From positions 6,169,072 to 6,233,071 of the forward strand of contig NC_036448.1 of NCBI RefSeq assembly GCF_002775205.1: DNA of 64,000 nt, in the 5' to 3' direction. The notes under the pieces were generated by a model. It did no database searches, was not told the origin of the DNA, and saw nothing but the letters and a program-made list of their open reading frames with translations. Position 1 is the stretch's first letter, and every line of letters begins with the position of its first letter. The translations under genes were made by a program, and so were the position numbers. The stretch comes from Xiphophorus maculatus (lineage: Eukaryota; Chordata; Actinopteri; Cyprinodontiformes; Poeciliidae). Shown one piece after another: positions 24,761 to 38,595 of this stretch.

Positions 24761-27479
24761 AATAACACTTGGTTTATGAGCAGTGTAGATGCTAAAATAT
24801 TGAAAAACGAGAGCTTGCAGTCAACTTTGACCTCTGTAGTTCCTGGGTTTCTCCTGAACATTGTGACCTATTTTTCCGCCGCCTGAGTCTGGTCCTTCAG
24901 GACAAAGATCAGGCTGTAAAAATTTCCTCCGACTGCAACTCTTCTCTTTTCTCTTCCTTTTTTCTTTTGAGTAATATGTGCTGGAAACCAATTCTAGTGC
25001 TATTTCTGATGAGAGGATTAGTTTAATGATGTCCAAAGTGCGGCCCATGTACCCCTTGTGGCTCTTGGACTGATTTTGTGCGTTCCCCCCAACTGTAGTT
25101 CAAAAATGATTCGAATTTGGCCTGTCGATGCAGATGGAGACTTTTAATTTGTAATCAGGGTAAAAATTGTTACCAACATAATTTTCTTACACAGGAAAAT
25201 GTAACTTATAACACAAAGTATTTGTCTTCTTATGACTAAGTTTTAACAAAAGATAAAACCAAGTTATTATTATTTTACTAAAAAGCCAACTTCACTGCAC
25301 ACAAACCAGCTTTTATTTTGCCTTAAGCTTGGCTACACATAGCAAGCATTTCGAAAGAAAGCGGCCCAAACTCTGTTCTAATTCTTGAAACTAAATTTAT
25401 TTGATCAAGCCCAATAGAAAATTAAATCTATGCGTCTTTCTTTTAGTACAGCAAACTTGCACAATTAAAGTAGTAGAAAGTAATAAATTTATGCCAGAAA
25501 GAGGAAATTTTGAGAATAATCTCTACAAAAATCTTGGACATTTGAAGTCCAAGAATTTCCTTTGAAATTTTTTCTAGAATGGTGGAAATTTACTCCTTTT
25601 TTTCCCTGTCTACAATGGCCCTAATACACCGTCATAAAAATTGCTTTCACGTTTTGAATCTATTATGAATTTTGGGCTTCTTTTATTTGCCTGATTTTAG
25701 GTTGGGGTTTTTATTTTTTTGTTGTTTTTTTTTTTTATCCGCGACTACTTTTAAATCTGCAATGTTGACACACTTGGCAAATAGTTTGGACACCCCACCC
25801 AGAATTATGCCACAAGCCACAGTTTGTCTGCAGTGTGCCAAGGGTTATTTATCAGTATCTTAGTGGGAGTGGGCTTTAAATCAATCGTATAAATACTTCT
25901 CTAAATTCTCACTCATTCATTCACCCAGTTGTTGTCTGCAGAAGAATTGAAGTTGGATATTGTACTATGAATTCAATACAAGTAGAAAGTTTCAGATAAA
26001 CTCTGAAGTGAACGTGGAAATCCTACCAGCGATGAGTGGAAGTTAACTTCTGAGAGGAGCTATACGCTGATATGTATGGAGTCCTATTAGAAATTAGAAT
26101 GAAGAGTTAATAGTATTAAAAATAATAATAATAATAATGCAGCGTTTTTGGTTTGTTTTTAAAGAGTCACTTTTAGCTTTCAAACCCCTAAGAGTTTCTG
26201 TTTACATTTTATGTGTTATTGTTCTGAAGAAAAGAGGATCTCTGCAGGTGTCTGTTTAGAAGCTCACAAGACTTTTATTTCAGTTACTAAAAAAATAAAA
26301 TAAAGTAAAATAGGATCTGACGTGTTGTTGCTGTCTAAACAAAACTTCACGCTCTCTTGGTTCAGCGTGCCAGTCAAGCCAAAGCTGAAACTCCTTGGAA
26401 TGACTTGAATGTGAAAGCTGCTAAAACGCGGGTGGCCTTTGAGGCCTTAATGAATTTCTTCTTTGCAAGCGTGCTTCCAACTGCGACTGCTTTCTTCTCC
26501 TATTTTTTTTTTCTTCTTTTTGCTCTAACAGATTTACAGATTAGATTTCTGCAGCAGCAATCCACTTGTCCTTAATCAAACATTAATTTGAGTCTTAAAC
26601 AAATGATTAAATCAGGAGAGACTGGGCACCGCAGACTACTGTTTCGGCCTCTTTTTTTTAAGATTGTCACTTTTTTTTTTTTTAAGAACTACCTGGATGA
26701 TTTTCAATTGTTAATTTTACATAAGTGACGGTAGAAAATTGTGATTTAGTCACAGGAGAAAATAAAATCCAAAAGCGGATTTTTGTAAACCTTTTGAAAA
26801 CGTCGTCTTGTCAATTACAACCTAGATGTTCAGCATTTAATGTTTGTTCACTCTGTCTCCCAAAGATTGTATTCAAATGTCTTTTTTGTTTGTGGCTTCA
26901 GAACAATACACTTATTAACCCAAACTGTGTTGTTTTATTTAGGTTTCACTTGTCTTTGGCGGAGTCGCTGAAGAGAGGGAGGGGGATACAATGTCTAATC
27001 CAGGACAGGGAGAACATCGAGTCATCAGTTCTGCTCATTACTCACCAACAAGCTGGCACACATACCTATGCTGTTTACTTAAAGCGGATAAACAGATAAG
27101 ACCCATGTTTGTTTCCAAGGCGTGTCTTCTATCAATTAGCGATAAATGCCGTGGTGCAGTATCACTCTGATAATGGGGCGGGACCAATATTAATGTACAA
27201 TGATGAGGGATTTCACCAATAAGCCGGACAGAAACTGCTGCTGTAGTTTGGGTGTGTTGGTTAAGATACTGACAGCTAGAGCAGCCACCAGAATACTTCA
27301 AGTAAACATTCTGTTGTTGTTGTTGTTAGCTTGTTGGGACATTCAGGGATGCCCGACTTCCTGGGAGGTCTTCATCAGAGCCTGATCACAGTGACGCTGG
27401 TGAATAATCGGTAATGAAATAAAAAAAAATTAAAAATAAAAAACTCCTTCCTTAGCACGTTATTGAGTAGGAATCATTT

Positions 27480-28260
27480 TCCATCATTGTTTTGGCGCCC
27501 CCTGTGGAGCAGTGGGTATGCCTTGCGTAGTGCATACCCACTTTTTGTGCCACATAAGAAGTCATGAAAAAACTTAAATGGTCTTAAACATGCTGATCAC
27601 AAATCTTAAACACGTCGTGGCGGGACAATTTAATCTCGCATATTCTCCCAAAGTTTTATGTCAGGGAAAAGTCTGAGTCACGCGCAGACATCTTCACTCT
27701 TGTTCTGTGACACGAGGCGGCTGCTGGTCGCCAGCAGCCAAAATACACTTCCCAGCTGGCTTTTTTCTTTTTTTGTCTGTTATGGGTAAGTACACATTAT
27801 AGCCAGTTGCCTGAACGACGTTACGAAGTTATGAGCATAAATAAAAGCTTGGCATTAGGGGGTTAAGGTTGTAAAGAAACATACCGTCACATTCATAAAG
27901 ATAATGGCCCCCCCCCTCCCGAGTAATATTTTTTCGCCAAAAATGTTTTTGTTTTTTGCCTAAAAAATCTTGTGGGGGAAAAAAAAGAGGTGGTGATTTA
28001 TTTATTTATTTATTTATTGCCCAAATTATTTTTGGTAAAAAAAAAAATAATAAAAAATAACGTAGGCCATTATTTTAGAAAGGTGACGACATACCGTGTG
28101 AGAAGCACAAAGCCTCGGGAGCCACAAACGTACTACAGAAATGTATCAATATATGCCATGCTTGATTGTAATCCAACCATCTCCTATGTTTATATGTTTT
28201 GTGGGCTTCGATTTAACTCAAAGTGGCATTAAACGCATCTTAAGTCTTACATTTGACTTG
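27480..28260. repeat. Dispersed repeat with internal hairpin, related to 13790-14230
   Basis: It shares with dis3l2 intron 4 the phrases GCAGACATCTTCA, TTCTGTGAC-C-AGGCGG and the AAACTTAAATGGTCTTAAA/ TTAAAAAGTTTAAAA type. The left part contains a perfect 11-bp inverted repeat, AGTGGGTATGC at 27511-27521 and its complement at 27532-27542. No coding potential is seen. Confidence 0.45.
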
Positions 28261-29097
28261 CTGATCCAGTGAGCAGAAAAAACGTCACCAGTCAGGGTTG
28301 AACTCCTGAGTGAAGCTATAAGACCAGGAGGAAGGAGTTTTTAAGCTCTGCCGTTTATCTTTATTGGTGTGGCAGTGAGATGCTCCCTTACGCCTCCTTG
28401 GATTTACACAAGCAGGGTCCAAAGGCTGGACATAAACTCATTTCACCACTGACCCTGGAAAATCGACGTCAAGGCTGTTTATGTAAACTATTAAATAACA
28501 GAAGCATCGATGCTGATGTCGTGGCAGCTTTCTATACTAAAACTTCATAGATTTAGTCTCAGCATTTGGATGCCTGTTTTCCCCTGCGTCAATCAAACCG
28601 TTGTTTGCACGGTGTTCAAACAAAGGCAGTGATTTTACAAAAGTTTCTTTCAAGTTGAGGGGGAAAGAATTGACAAAATGCCACCCTGGGGACGAGGGCG
28701 GATTCAGAAAGAGCTCATTAAAGGGGAAGACAGCTGTTCACCTCCAAGTTTCATTTCCTTCCCGTCAGAGCCAGTCCAAAGTCAAAGCACCATAAACTGT
28801 CCATCAGTCATAGAAGAGCTGTGCTTCCTCCTTCCTTATACTGAGTCGGCTACTAAACGAGCTCAAGCCAAGTCGGGAGGCTTAATGAGGATCACGAACC
28901 AAAGGATCCAGGGGTATTCTTCCTAATTATTTTTGGTTTATGGTGTATTTTTCTCTTTTTTTCTCCTCCCCCCTCTAAATATTTGACAATTTAACTCAGA
29001 ACTCACAAGTGGACTTTGTTGAACACAATGAATTACGGTGACACAGCTCAAAGTTAACTTGAGAAACTTGCGGATTTCACATTTGGATTTATTTCAG

Positions 29098-29121
29098 GGA
29101 GCTGGAAACGCCTAATTCAAG
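29098..29121 (+). other. 5' UTR part of the myosin start exon
   Basis: The acceptor-like TTTATTTCAG ending at 29097 would open a 36-nt exon holding the start ATG (29122) and ending AAG|GTAAGA. An upstream non-coding exon is therefore likely. It was not found in 28260-29090. Confidence 0.45.
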
Positions 29122-32100
29122 ATGCTGAGAAAGGTAAGACTATATGGTGTCTTGTGTTTATATTTTATGTTTAAAAAGTTAGCTTATCAGATCTGGCTGT
29201 TACATCACCTCTGTGTCTATTCCTAAAACCTAGCCACACAGTAGCCTGTAGAATACCAGAAACTACACGAAGCTGTCAATGAGTTTGCCATTGTTTTGTT
29301 TCCAGGGAGAATGGGTCTGGGTGGACTCAAAGATCGGGGTGCCCATTGGAGCCCGGGTCAAAGAAACGCCATCTGGTCAGAGGCTACTGGTGGACGATGA
29401 GGGAAATGTACGTAACCACTGATGACGAGAAAAAGAAGGAAAAAAAATAAAAAATGTCTCCATCTGCCACCGTGCGTGTTTTCTCTCGATGTTCCCTCAG
29501 GAGCGGCCCCTGTCCCTGGAGGAGGAAGCCTCGCTCAAGATCATGCACCCGACATCTGTGGAGGGGGTGGATGACATGATCAAGCTCGGGGACATGACGG
29601 AGGCTGCCCTCCTCAGGAACCTGCTGCTCAGACACAAGCAAGGCCACATCTACGTGAGTCACACGCTCGCTCAGGAAAAAAACACCGTGGAAGATTTTCC
29701 CTTTCGTTTCCGGAAAATACGCTACTTTACACACCAGTTTGTTCATGTGGAGCCATCTATTAAAGGTTTCTACAGAAAAATAAGTAGAATAACTGCCTGG
29801 GTAATGAAATTATATGAGTATTCACCTAGTTAGAATATTTTTATTGAGCCACCAGGCTGGCATTGCACACTAGTTACTCAAATGTCTTTCTTTGGAAATA
29901 CAATTTCTACCCAAAAATACATTTGGTGGATCTTTGTAAAATAGAAGATGAGACCAAAATAAAAAATAATCACTTTCCCTATCTTTTAATAGACACATAC
30001 TCTGTACAACTTAAAGGAAAAATAAATCCGTTGAAGAAAATAACTATGTGGCTGCTATAACCTGGTTGTGTGGGTGTACGCCCTTTAGTACACAGCTAAC
30101 AGCTAGCTATTAGAACATTGTTTTGTACCACAACCTGGTACACAACCATAACAATAGCTAATAGATAACAACAGCTATTGGCTGCTTGCTAACAATAGAT
30201 AACAACAGCTATTGGCTGCTTGCTAACAATAGCTAATGACCTCTCTGCAATAGCTTTAGCTAAAGATAAGCAACTATGCAAATTTCAGAAAAATCCCAGC
30301 AGAGGATTTAGCTTTATTCCTGGTTAATCAGATTCTCTGTAACTGATGGCAGCTGTGAACTCAAAAGGACTGAATGCTGAAAACATTAAAACATGTTCTG
30401 TTTTGAACTGTACAAATATGTCACATTGAAGGTGGGGAAAAAAAAAAGTTGAAATAATCTCAACAAGGGTGTATCACAGAGGTTTTCCAAACACAATCAA
30501 GCTAAGCTCTTGACACTCAGTGTGAAGGATTTTTGTTTTTCTGCATTTATTCTATACTTTCAATTTATTTTTGCAATTTATATATTCATAAATAGGAAAC
30601 CTTTGATCCTTCTCCTCATATCAAACCATATTTTTCTTCTGCTGACCACAGATCATTTTATTCTTTTGTTCTCCAGACCTTCATAGGTTCCGTTTTGGTG
30701 GCAGTGAATCCCTACCAGGATTTTCCGATATACTCACCCGAGCAGGTAGGTTTCTGCCTCTTATCTCCATCCATTACAACCTGCAGCCGTCTCCACCAAT
30801 CATGTTCCCGGTGTGAACCTCCTGCCGTTCTGCAGGTGGATTTATATCACAGCCGGAAGCTCGGAGAACTCCCCCCGCACATCTTTGCCATCGCTGAGTC
30901 CTGCTACTTCAACATGATGCGCAACCTCAGAAACCAGTGCTGCATCATCAGGTCGGAGACTGCCACGCGTTGCCTTGGGTTACGCTGCTCTTGTTTGTAT
31001 TCCCTTGCTTCCTGTTCATCCATGTTCTCTGCTTTTCTCTCAGCGGGGAATCCGGAGCTGGGAAGACGGAGAGCACAAAATTGATCCTCCAGTACTTGGC
31101 AGCGGTCAGCGGGCAACTCTCCCAGCAATCGATCGAAAATCAGATCCTGCAGTCCAACCCGATTCTGGAAGGTACGCCAGCAGCACCTTTAGAGTGTTTT
31201 TACAACTGATAGTCTGGTAGACCTGGTTTGATTGGGAAGCAGTGTTGGAACGTTTGTTTTTCAACATTTTCAGATGGTGCGGTTTGCTTTCACACTGCAC
31301 TCTGTCAATCGACCCAAACTAATTGAAGAACCTGTTTCCCTCCTCTGCACCAAGAACCACTGAAGGAAACGACACAAAAGCCTCAGAAGACACTGAGTGC
31401 AACTTCCTCCTTCAGAAAATGTTAACAAAAATAGAGTAACATCAAATTTGAGCAGTTGTAGGATTTCTCATTTGTCACTGGTAAAAGAGCACAAGGTATC
31501 GCTAGACACAAGCGTTTGTTTTTGGTATTATTTACCCAGAATGCCCTGTGTTGTTGGACACTGCCTGTTTTTGGAGCAGTCTCTGGTTCGCTTGGCGTTC
31601 ACACATGCATTCGAATCGCACCAGAGTTCACTTCAATCAGACTGATGTGGACCGGAGTTTCCTTTTTTTGGTCCGCATCAGAATTGGATTGTGCATTCAC
31701 ACCTCCCCAAACGAACCGGACTTTCTATTCAAACAAACCAGCGTTCTATAAAAGGCGGACTAAACAAAGTTAGTGTCGATCCATTGTTAGCTCCCCTTAG
31801 GCTCGTGTGAACAAACAAAGCAGACGTCGTGGATTTTTTTTTTTTTTAAAACACCATGGTTTCCTGCTTCTTTCAGCTTTTGGGAACGCCAAAACAATCC
31901 GCAACGACAACTCCAGCCGCTTCGGCAAGTACTTGGAGATCTTCTTCAACAAAGACGGGGTGATCGAAGGCGCTCGTGTGGAGCAGTACCTCCTGGAAAA
32001 GTCTCGAGTGTGCCATCAGGTGAGGTAGCTCCAGCCAAACAGATCCTGCCTGTCTGTTATCTCTACGCCGGAAAGGTCGATACTGTAAGCTCATAAAATC

Positions 32101-35100
32101 CCCTGAAGGACACCTCTGGAGTGTGTTGTTGGTGTTTCGATCTGCTTGGTGAGATTTTTAAACAACTGTGCTCAGGGAGAAAAACATGCTATTAATCATG
32201 ATCCACTCTAAATGCGGCTCTTGATTTCTCAGAAAGGCTTAAGCATATTTTCTTTCCTCTTCTGTCGCCATAAACTTTTATTTTTCCCAGGCCTCAGAGG
32301 AGCGAAACTACCATATATTTTACTGCCTGTTGGCAGGAATCACCACTGAAGAGAGGAAGAATTTGAGGCTTGGTCATTCCAAGGAATATAACTACATTAC
32401 TAAGGTATTCCAAATAAAAGCCACCCTTCATTCTGGGAAACAGACGCACCCCTCACGACGCTGACGTCCACCAGTTTCCCACAACCAAAGTCTCTTGTGT
32501 CCTTTAGGGCAACTGCATCGTGTGCGAAGGCAGAGACGATGCTAAAGACTTCAGCCGCATCCGCTTGGCCATGAAGACGCTGAACTTCTCGGAAGACCAG
32601 TTCCAGGAAATCCTCAAGCTGCTGGCGGCCATGTTGCACCTCGGAAACGTCAGCTTCAAGGGTGAGCGCCGTTAGATCGGGAGTGGTTGCTTCACTCTGT
32701 CTACTTTACCGCAAAATTCACAACATCACGGCAAAAGCTGGAACTCTGTCTTTTAGGAAGCAGAAACGGAATTAATTAACACTAAGAATATCATGAATAC
32801 AAATGACTGGAAACTTGAAGTGCTTTTTAATACTGCTCACATCTAGTTATGCCGAGTTTATTTGTAGAGCATATTTCAGCAACAAGACAGCTCAAAGTGC
32901 TTTACACCACAGAAACATCATACAGGCACCAATGGTGAAACAAGCACTAAACATTACATCTGAATCGTCAAGCAAATATACATCAAACATACTGATCAAT
33001 GTTCCAGTTATTATTAATCAAAGGCGGCTCTAAAAAGGGTTTTTGGCCTTGATTTAAAGAAACTTTTAAGTGTTTCAGCATCGTTGCAGTTTTCTGGAAG
33101 TTTCTTCCAGGTTTGTGGAACTTTTTCACACTTGCTACAAAATTTGATGCGTTCTGTTGGGTTTATTTTTTATCGGATAGTCTAACATAAAGTGGAAACA
33201 GCAGTGTTGTGGAAGGGAAAAGGTTATTTGATTTATTTCAATTTTAAAAAAACTGAATGTGTGGCTTGGATATGTATTTAGCTTTGCTTCTCTACCCAAA
33301 GGTTTCTACCGGCAGAAAAACTCAGTCTTATTCAAATTGGAAGGGGAGCATTTGTGAAAAGCATTTCTGAAGATTCTCAGTTAGATGTAGGTCTGGACTT
33401 TGACTACACCATTCTATTTTTATTTTTAAATGTGTCTTGTCCGGCGGTGTGACACTCAGAATTATTGCTGCTTTGTGTTTCATCGCTGACCTGTCTGCTG
33501 TTTCTTCTTCTGCATTCTCTGACAACTTTACACAAACGTGGTCTCTGCTTACTCATCCGGCATTCTGTTGTAGTATATTTGATTCAGAACAGGGATGTCC
33601 AAAATGTGGGCCGGAGGTCATTTGTGGCCCTCAATCTGGACGATTTTCTTTGGCCCCTCTGTCCACAATACCAAAAATGGAGCGAATTTGCGATTAATGC
33701 GTCTACAAACACAGAAAAACAAGAAAGAAAAAACAAGAGTAAAAAAGAAACCCCCAAACTTTTGGAAAATATTTACCTGTCATGTAATACCGCAAATATG
33801 CAACTGTTTATATTTTGAATCAACAATGATTTACAAATTCCTTTTCTACAAAAATCAGACTACTTAGCTTTATTGAAATATTGTCTGTAAAGCAAATATT
33901 GTCTGCTCTGTTGAAATATTGAAGAGGTATTGTTCACCTCTTCAGTATCATTTTATTATTACTTTTACCTTATTGAAGAGGTAAAAACAATAAATATCTT
34001 TAGAAAGAAATCTTTTCAGTTTTGATTAAAAAAATAAATAGATAAATAAATGGGGCCCTCGAGTTCTCTCAATTTAACAATTTTGGCACAAAAGGCAAAA
34101 GCATTGGTCCACACTGATTTAAGAGTTTCACTGGAAAAGGGCTGGACAAAAACTCGCACCACTTTCCTATGCTGACATGGGTCAAAGGTTAAATCTCCTA
34201 ACCATGCACTGACGTTTCTAGTTGCACCATCGTTATAATAACTATAAAATAAACTATTACATTCTTGTAGCTCTTAAAACAAGGTGATGGGAGTCAACAC
34301 GGCACCACACCAGTTTACCTCATGGTTTCATTAGAAGTAGATAAGGAAAACAGAAAACAGAAAATCCTGTATTAGGAGCAATAAAAACATAATTTTACTG
34401 GCCCGTAAAGATTGTGACACAGTGTAGTCAATAAAGTTACACCCTCCTGCTGTATCTGTAAGCTTTAAAAAGGAACCAAGCTGAAAGTTCTTTAATGTTT
34501 CATAGAATTAAATTTACTTTTTGATCTTTTATTGTTTTGTAAAATTATAAAACACACCTTTAAAATTCGCAGTCGTTCAAGTTCATGTCATTTACAGTCA
34601 TTTGTGGCTTTTTTTTTGTTGTTGCATGCGACCAGGCTCCGTCATAAACAACCTGGAAACCAGTGACGTGGGCGAATCGGAGAGTTTCACCATCGCCTCG
34701 TCGCTGCTGCAGGTAGGCGGCCGGGCCACCGTTCACACGTCTGTAAATACGACGGCTCTCCTGGCTGGATTATAACATGCATTCGCCCGACAGGTGCAAA
34801 GGTCTGTCCTGGCCAACGGCCTGACGCATCGGTCCTTTATGGCCAACAGAGAGCGAGTCACTAAGGCCCTCAGCGCCGAGCAGGCCACCGACTGCAGGGA
34901 CGCCTTTGTGAAGGTACCAAAGTTTAGCCACGGACTTTAAATCACAGTCGGCTGTTTCCTTATTGAGCCCTAAATCAGGACGACAATGGCACAACTGTGT
35001 TACGGTCCATCGTATAAGCAAAGGGAGCCAGTCAAATCTGTCTTAGAGCACAAACTGCTTTGACGGAAGGAGCTACTCAGTGAAATGTTAAAGAAAATCT

Positions 35101-38100
35101 CTTTCTAACTTATTTGCATTCTTTTTAGATGACTGTATGGCTGTTGCATCATGGCACAGCAATCATAGCCCCATAAACACAAATATTGCCCTTGAATAAC
35201 ATATTGGCTTCTTCGGGAAAACGTTTAGATAAAGAAGTGTGATTTTATCGCTAAGCTGACTTTTTTTTATGCTCTCATGGATAAAGAGTGAAGTTTTCAT
35301 TAAAGATGTGCCGATCGAATATTAACATCTGTATCCTTCCTGATATTGAAACATTTTTTAGATTGATTATTGTGATCCATAAGGCCAGATCTATTCAGTC
35401 TAATTCTATGCTTTGTGCTCTGAGAGACACAATTTATTAATTAATTACATTTATTTTCACATTATGTTTAGAATTCCTAATTGTACGTTATGAACCATTA
35501 GAAAAAAAGTTTGTTGCAGTTTATTTTTTACATTTTTTTTTACCAATATGTAAATGACTATTGTTGTTGTCAGTTTCAGTTTCTTTATTATTTTTACATT
35601 GGCTGTTTTACTAATAAATGCACAGACTGAACAACTTAAAGTTGTTTTCACATGTTGGACCAAGCTTGTTAAGCTGTTGCTGTATTTAAATGTGCTGCAC
35701 AGGTGCAAAGTTATCAAATTAATTTGTAATTCAGTACATTTACGTCTGGTTTAATAAAAAAAAAAAAAAAAAAAGAAACATTTTAAGCCAGTTTAGCTTT
35801 ATTTTTTCTGTATCCATTCCGTATGAGCCGATACCAAACTTTAGATATCGGTTTCGGAAGTGAAAAAAGTGGATCGGTGCGTCCCTAAAAACATCTTTTT
35901 CTGCATTTATTCTGTGGTTTTTCTCACAGGCAATCTACAACAAACTCTTCATATGGATCGTTGGAAAAATCAACAGTGTCATCTATCAGAAACTGTCCGA
36001 CAAACCCAGTTCTTCGCTCCTGTCCATCGGCCTGCTCGATATCTTCGGCTTTGAGAACTTCCAAACAAACAGGTCGGAGGCGGGGCGAGAAAAGATTTTC
36101 TAGCTTGTTATTGAATTTTACAAACTTTGCTACGCTTACAGTATATCTTGTACTTTTTTTCCCCCCCTTTTACCAGTTTTGAGCAGCTTTGCATCAACTT
36201 CGCTAACGAGAAGCTGCAGCAGTTCTTTGTGGCCCACATCTTCAAGCTGGAGCAGAAAGAGTACCAGAAAGAGGGCGTGCTGTGGAACAACATCCAGTTC
36301 ACCGACAACCAGAAAGTCCTGGACCTTCTGGCCGGGAAGCCGTGCAACGTGCTCGCTCTGATCGACGAAGAGAGCCACTTTCCGCAGGTACGCCGACCGG
36401 GCCTTAGGCCTAGACTTCTTAAATGCTTAAAAAAACAGTTCTCAGTTTTCACTCTGTTTTCGCCACAGGGGACAGACTCCACCCTGCTGACCAAGCTGAA
36501 CGGAGAACATAAGGGAGACAAGGCCTACATCAGTTCCAAGCGCAATCACGAAACAGACTTTGGAATTCGCCACTTTGCCGGCCCCGTTTACTACAACACC
36601 AACGGTAACGCAAACCGCTAAGCAAAAAAACCAAAAACATCTGTGATGCTGGACTTCTGGGAATAAGAAGATTTTTTTTTTTTTTTTTTAATTATTATTT
36701 TTTCCCTCTGTAGGATTTCTGGAAAAGAACAGAGACGGAGTCAGTTATGACATCATTAAAACGATCGGCGTTTCCACCAGTAAGCTCCTCCGGGACATCT
36801 TTGAGAAGGACATGGCAACCAACGGAGTGAAGGCAACTAAAACCGCAAAGTTCATCTTGACGCCGCAGAGCTCACCACGGGTAGGAAGCTGCGCCTTCCT
36901 TTCAGCTCACGTTTCATACTTGACATCAGAACTCACAAAATAAACCAGTAAATTTAATTCTGATGGTAGATTTAAATTAATTTAACAGTGAGGAATCTTA
37001 TTGCATACAACCTGCATATATTAAGATATTTAAATGGCTATTTAAGGTCCTCTTCATAACTGATACAATAATGAAAATTGTAAATCAAATCAAAATCTGC
37101 CAGATTCGTTAACCCCTAATGTTCCTTGACTTCTCATTTATCTTCCCCAAGTTATTTTGTTACCACGGATACTGGCGTCATAAGCAGCATTTTCCTTTTG
37201 TCGTCTCCGCAGATGCAGAACGACAAACGCAAGCAGATGCCGACGCTGAGCGGTCAGTTCCGAGTGTCTCTGGACTCCCTCATGAAGGCTCTGTCCGCCT
37301 GCCAGCCCTTCTTCATCCGCTGCTTCAAACCCAACAACGACAAGCAGTCTAAGGTGAGTGAGCTTCCGCCGCGGCAGCACAGATAACGCACGGCAACACA
37401 CGGATGGTCTTCAGCGTGGATAAACAGAGCTCTGTGTGCCTTAGATAAAAGATTAGGAGGCTTGTTTCCAGTCAACATGCCAAGAAAACTAATGTAATTT
37501 TATGATATTGTGGACAGTTGAACAAGTGGGAAGCAACCTGGATCAGTTTCAAGCTGCTAATGCAAAGAGTAAAGTGCAATACTGCGGCAGCATAAATGCA
37601 GTTTCGTAAGTTCAGTACAAGTCCGTTGTGCAGGCTGTGTGTTTTTTTGTTTTTTTCTATTACCACAACACAACATTGGTATTTATGTACGTACTTTGAC
37701 TGCATGAAAATGTCAAACCCCAGACTAAACTCACTGGCGAATGTTTATTGGCGTCTATAGTGACAATTCATCTTTTTTTCTGAAACGTTTAAGTATATTC
37801 TAGTGTCATGATTCTCAATCTGTGGGTACAAGTCCCACTGGTGGCGCCCTCAGCGAGGTTATGCGATCGTTATAACTATAATCCTTCAAACAATCACAAA
37901 ATTTTCAAAAGAGGAAGAAATGAAAACTTTGAGAAATTGTTGAAGCGGACAATAAAACCTGCCGTGTGTTATCTGCTGTAAGTTCTGATCTGCCACATCT
38001 CTTTGCCCCTTTGGTTTTCATTTTGAATTCCTCACTTATTCTGAAACTATAGCATCCATCAAGTCTTTGCTCAGTAACAGCATTCACTCTGAAGAGTGTT

Positions 38101-38595
38101 GGTGAAGCGACGCGGTGCCACGTCACATTTCCTCAAATTTATCTGATTTCAGACAGGGCACCAATTTCTTGTTGCTTCAAAAAAATATATACGAATCTTC
38201 ACTCACTCCATTCCCTTGCAGAAATTTGACCGAGAGCTGTGCATGCGCCAGCTGAGGTACTCCGGCATGATGGACACCATCCGCATCAGGAAGCTGGGGT
38301 ATCCCGTGCGTCACAAATTTGAGGACTTCCTGGTGCGCTACCGAGTCCTGCTGAAGACCACCGTCTGCAATCCCAGAACCGTTAAGTCGCCATTTTCTTC
38401 CTGGACTTTGAACAATTTTCTCCCAAAGCGGTTTTATACGGGCCGTATTTGGCAACTGTGAGTGTGAGTACGTAAGATAAAATCGTTTGACTCTCCCCAC
38501 AGACCGACGCCGCAGTTTGTTGTGAAGCCATCTGCAAGGCTGTAATCAAAGGAAGAGACGAGTGGAGAATTGGAAGGAAGAAAATTTTTCTAAAG
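29122..38595 (+). CDS. myo7b: myosin VII exons 1-18: motor domain
   Basis: Exons: 29122-29133, 29306-29407, 29501-29653, 30677-30745, 30836-30951, 31044-31171, 31877-32019, 32291-32404, 32508-32661, 34636-34712, 34794-34913, 35930-36072, 36177-36387, 36469-36604, 36714-36880, 37213-37353, 38222-38380, 38503-38595 (residues 1-746). Motor landmarks are intact: P-loop [10 protein letters not shown] (152-161), switch [10 protein letters not shown] (203-211), switch [10 protein letters not shown] (433-440), and [17 protein letters not shown] and [19 protein letters not shown], the latter in the converter-side block. All nucleotide-binding residues are kept, so it should be an active ATPase. The first coding exon carries only four codons. 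Confidence 0.93.

Larger units (their letters stand above)
23348..29097. other. dis3l2 3' UTR and spacer before the myosin gene
   Basis: No coding exon was recognised. The 3' end of dis3l2 is not certain: an ATTAAA lies near 24174 and an AATAAA near 25487. The stretch holds a fragment with a Tc1-like terminal phrase (AGAAGTTTACATACAC, about 24123-24138), a fold-back MITE (24415-24760), a degraded element starting GATGTCCAAAGTGCGGCCC (about 25028), A/T-rich low-complexity DNA near 26100-26700, and a repeat at 27480-28260 related to one in dis3l2 intron 4. Confidence 0.5.

Noticed and set aside
29824..30676. Possible extra myosin exon in this intron
   Set aside because: Exons 3 and 4 join in phase and give [15 protein letters not shown] without a gap, so nothing is missing. 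The intron is AT-rich and carries a tandem duplication.
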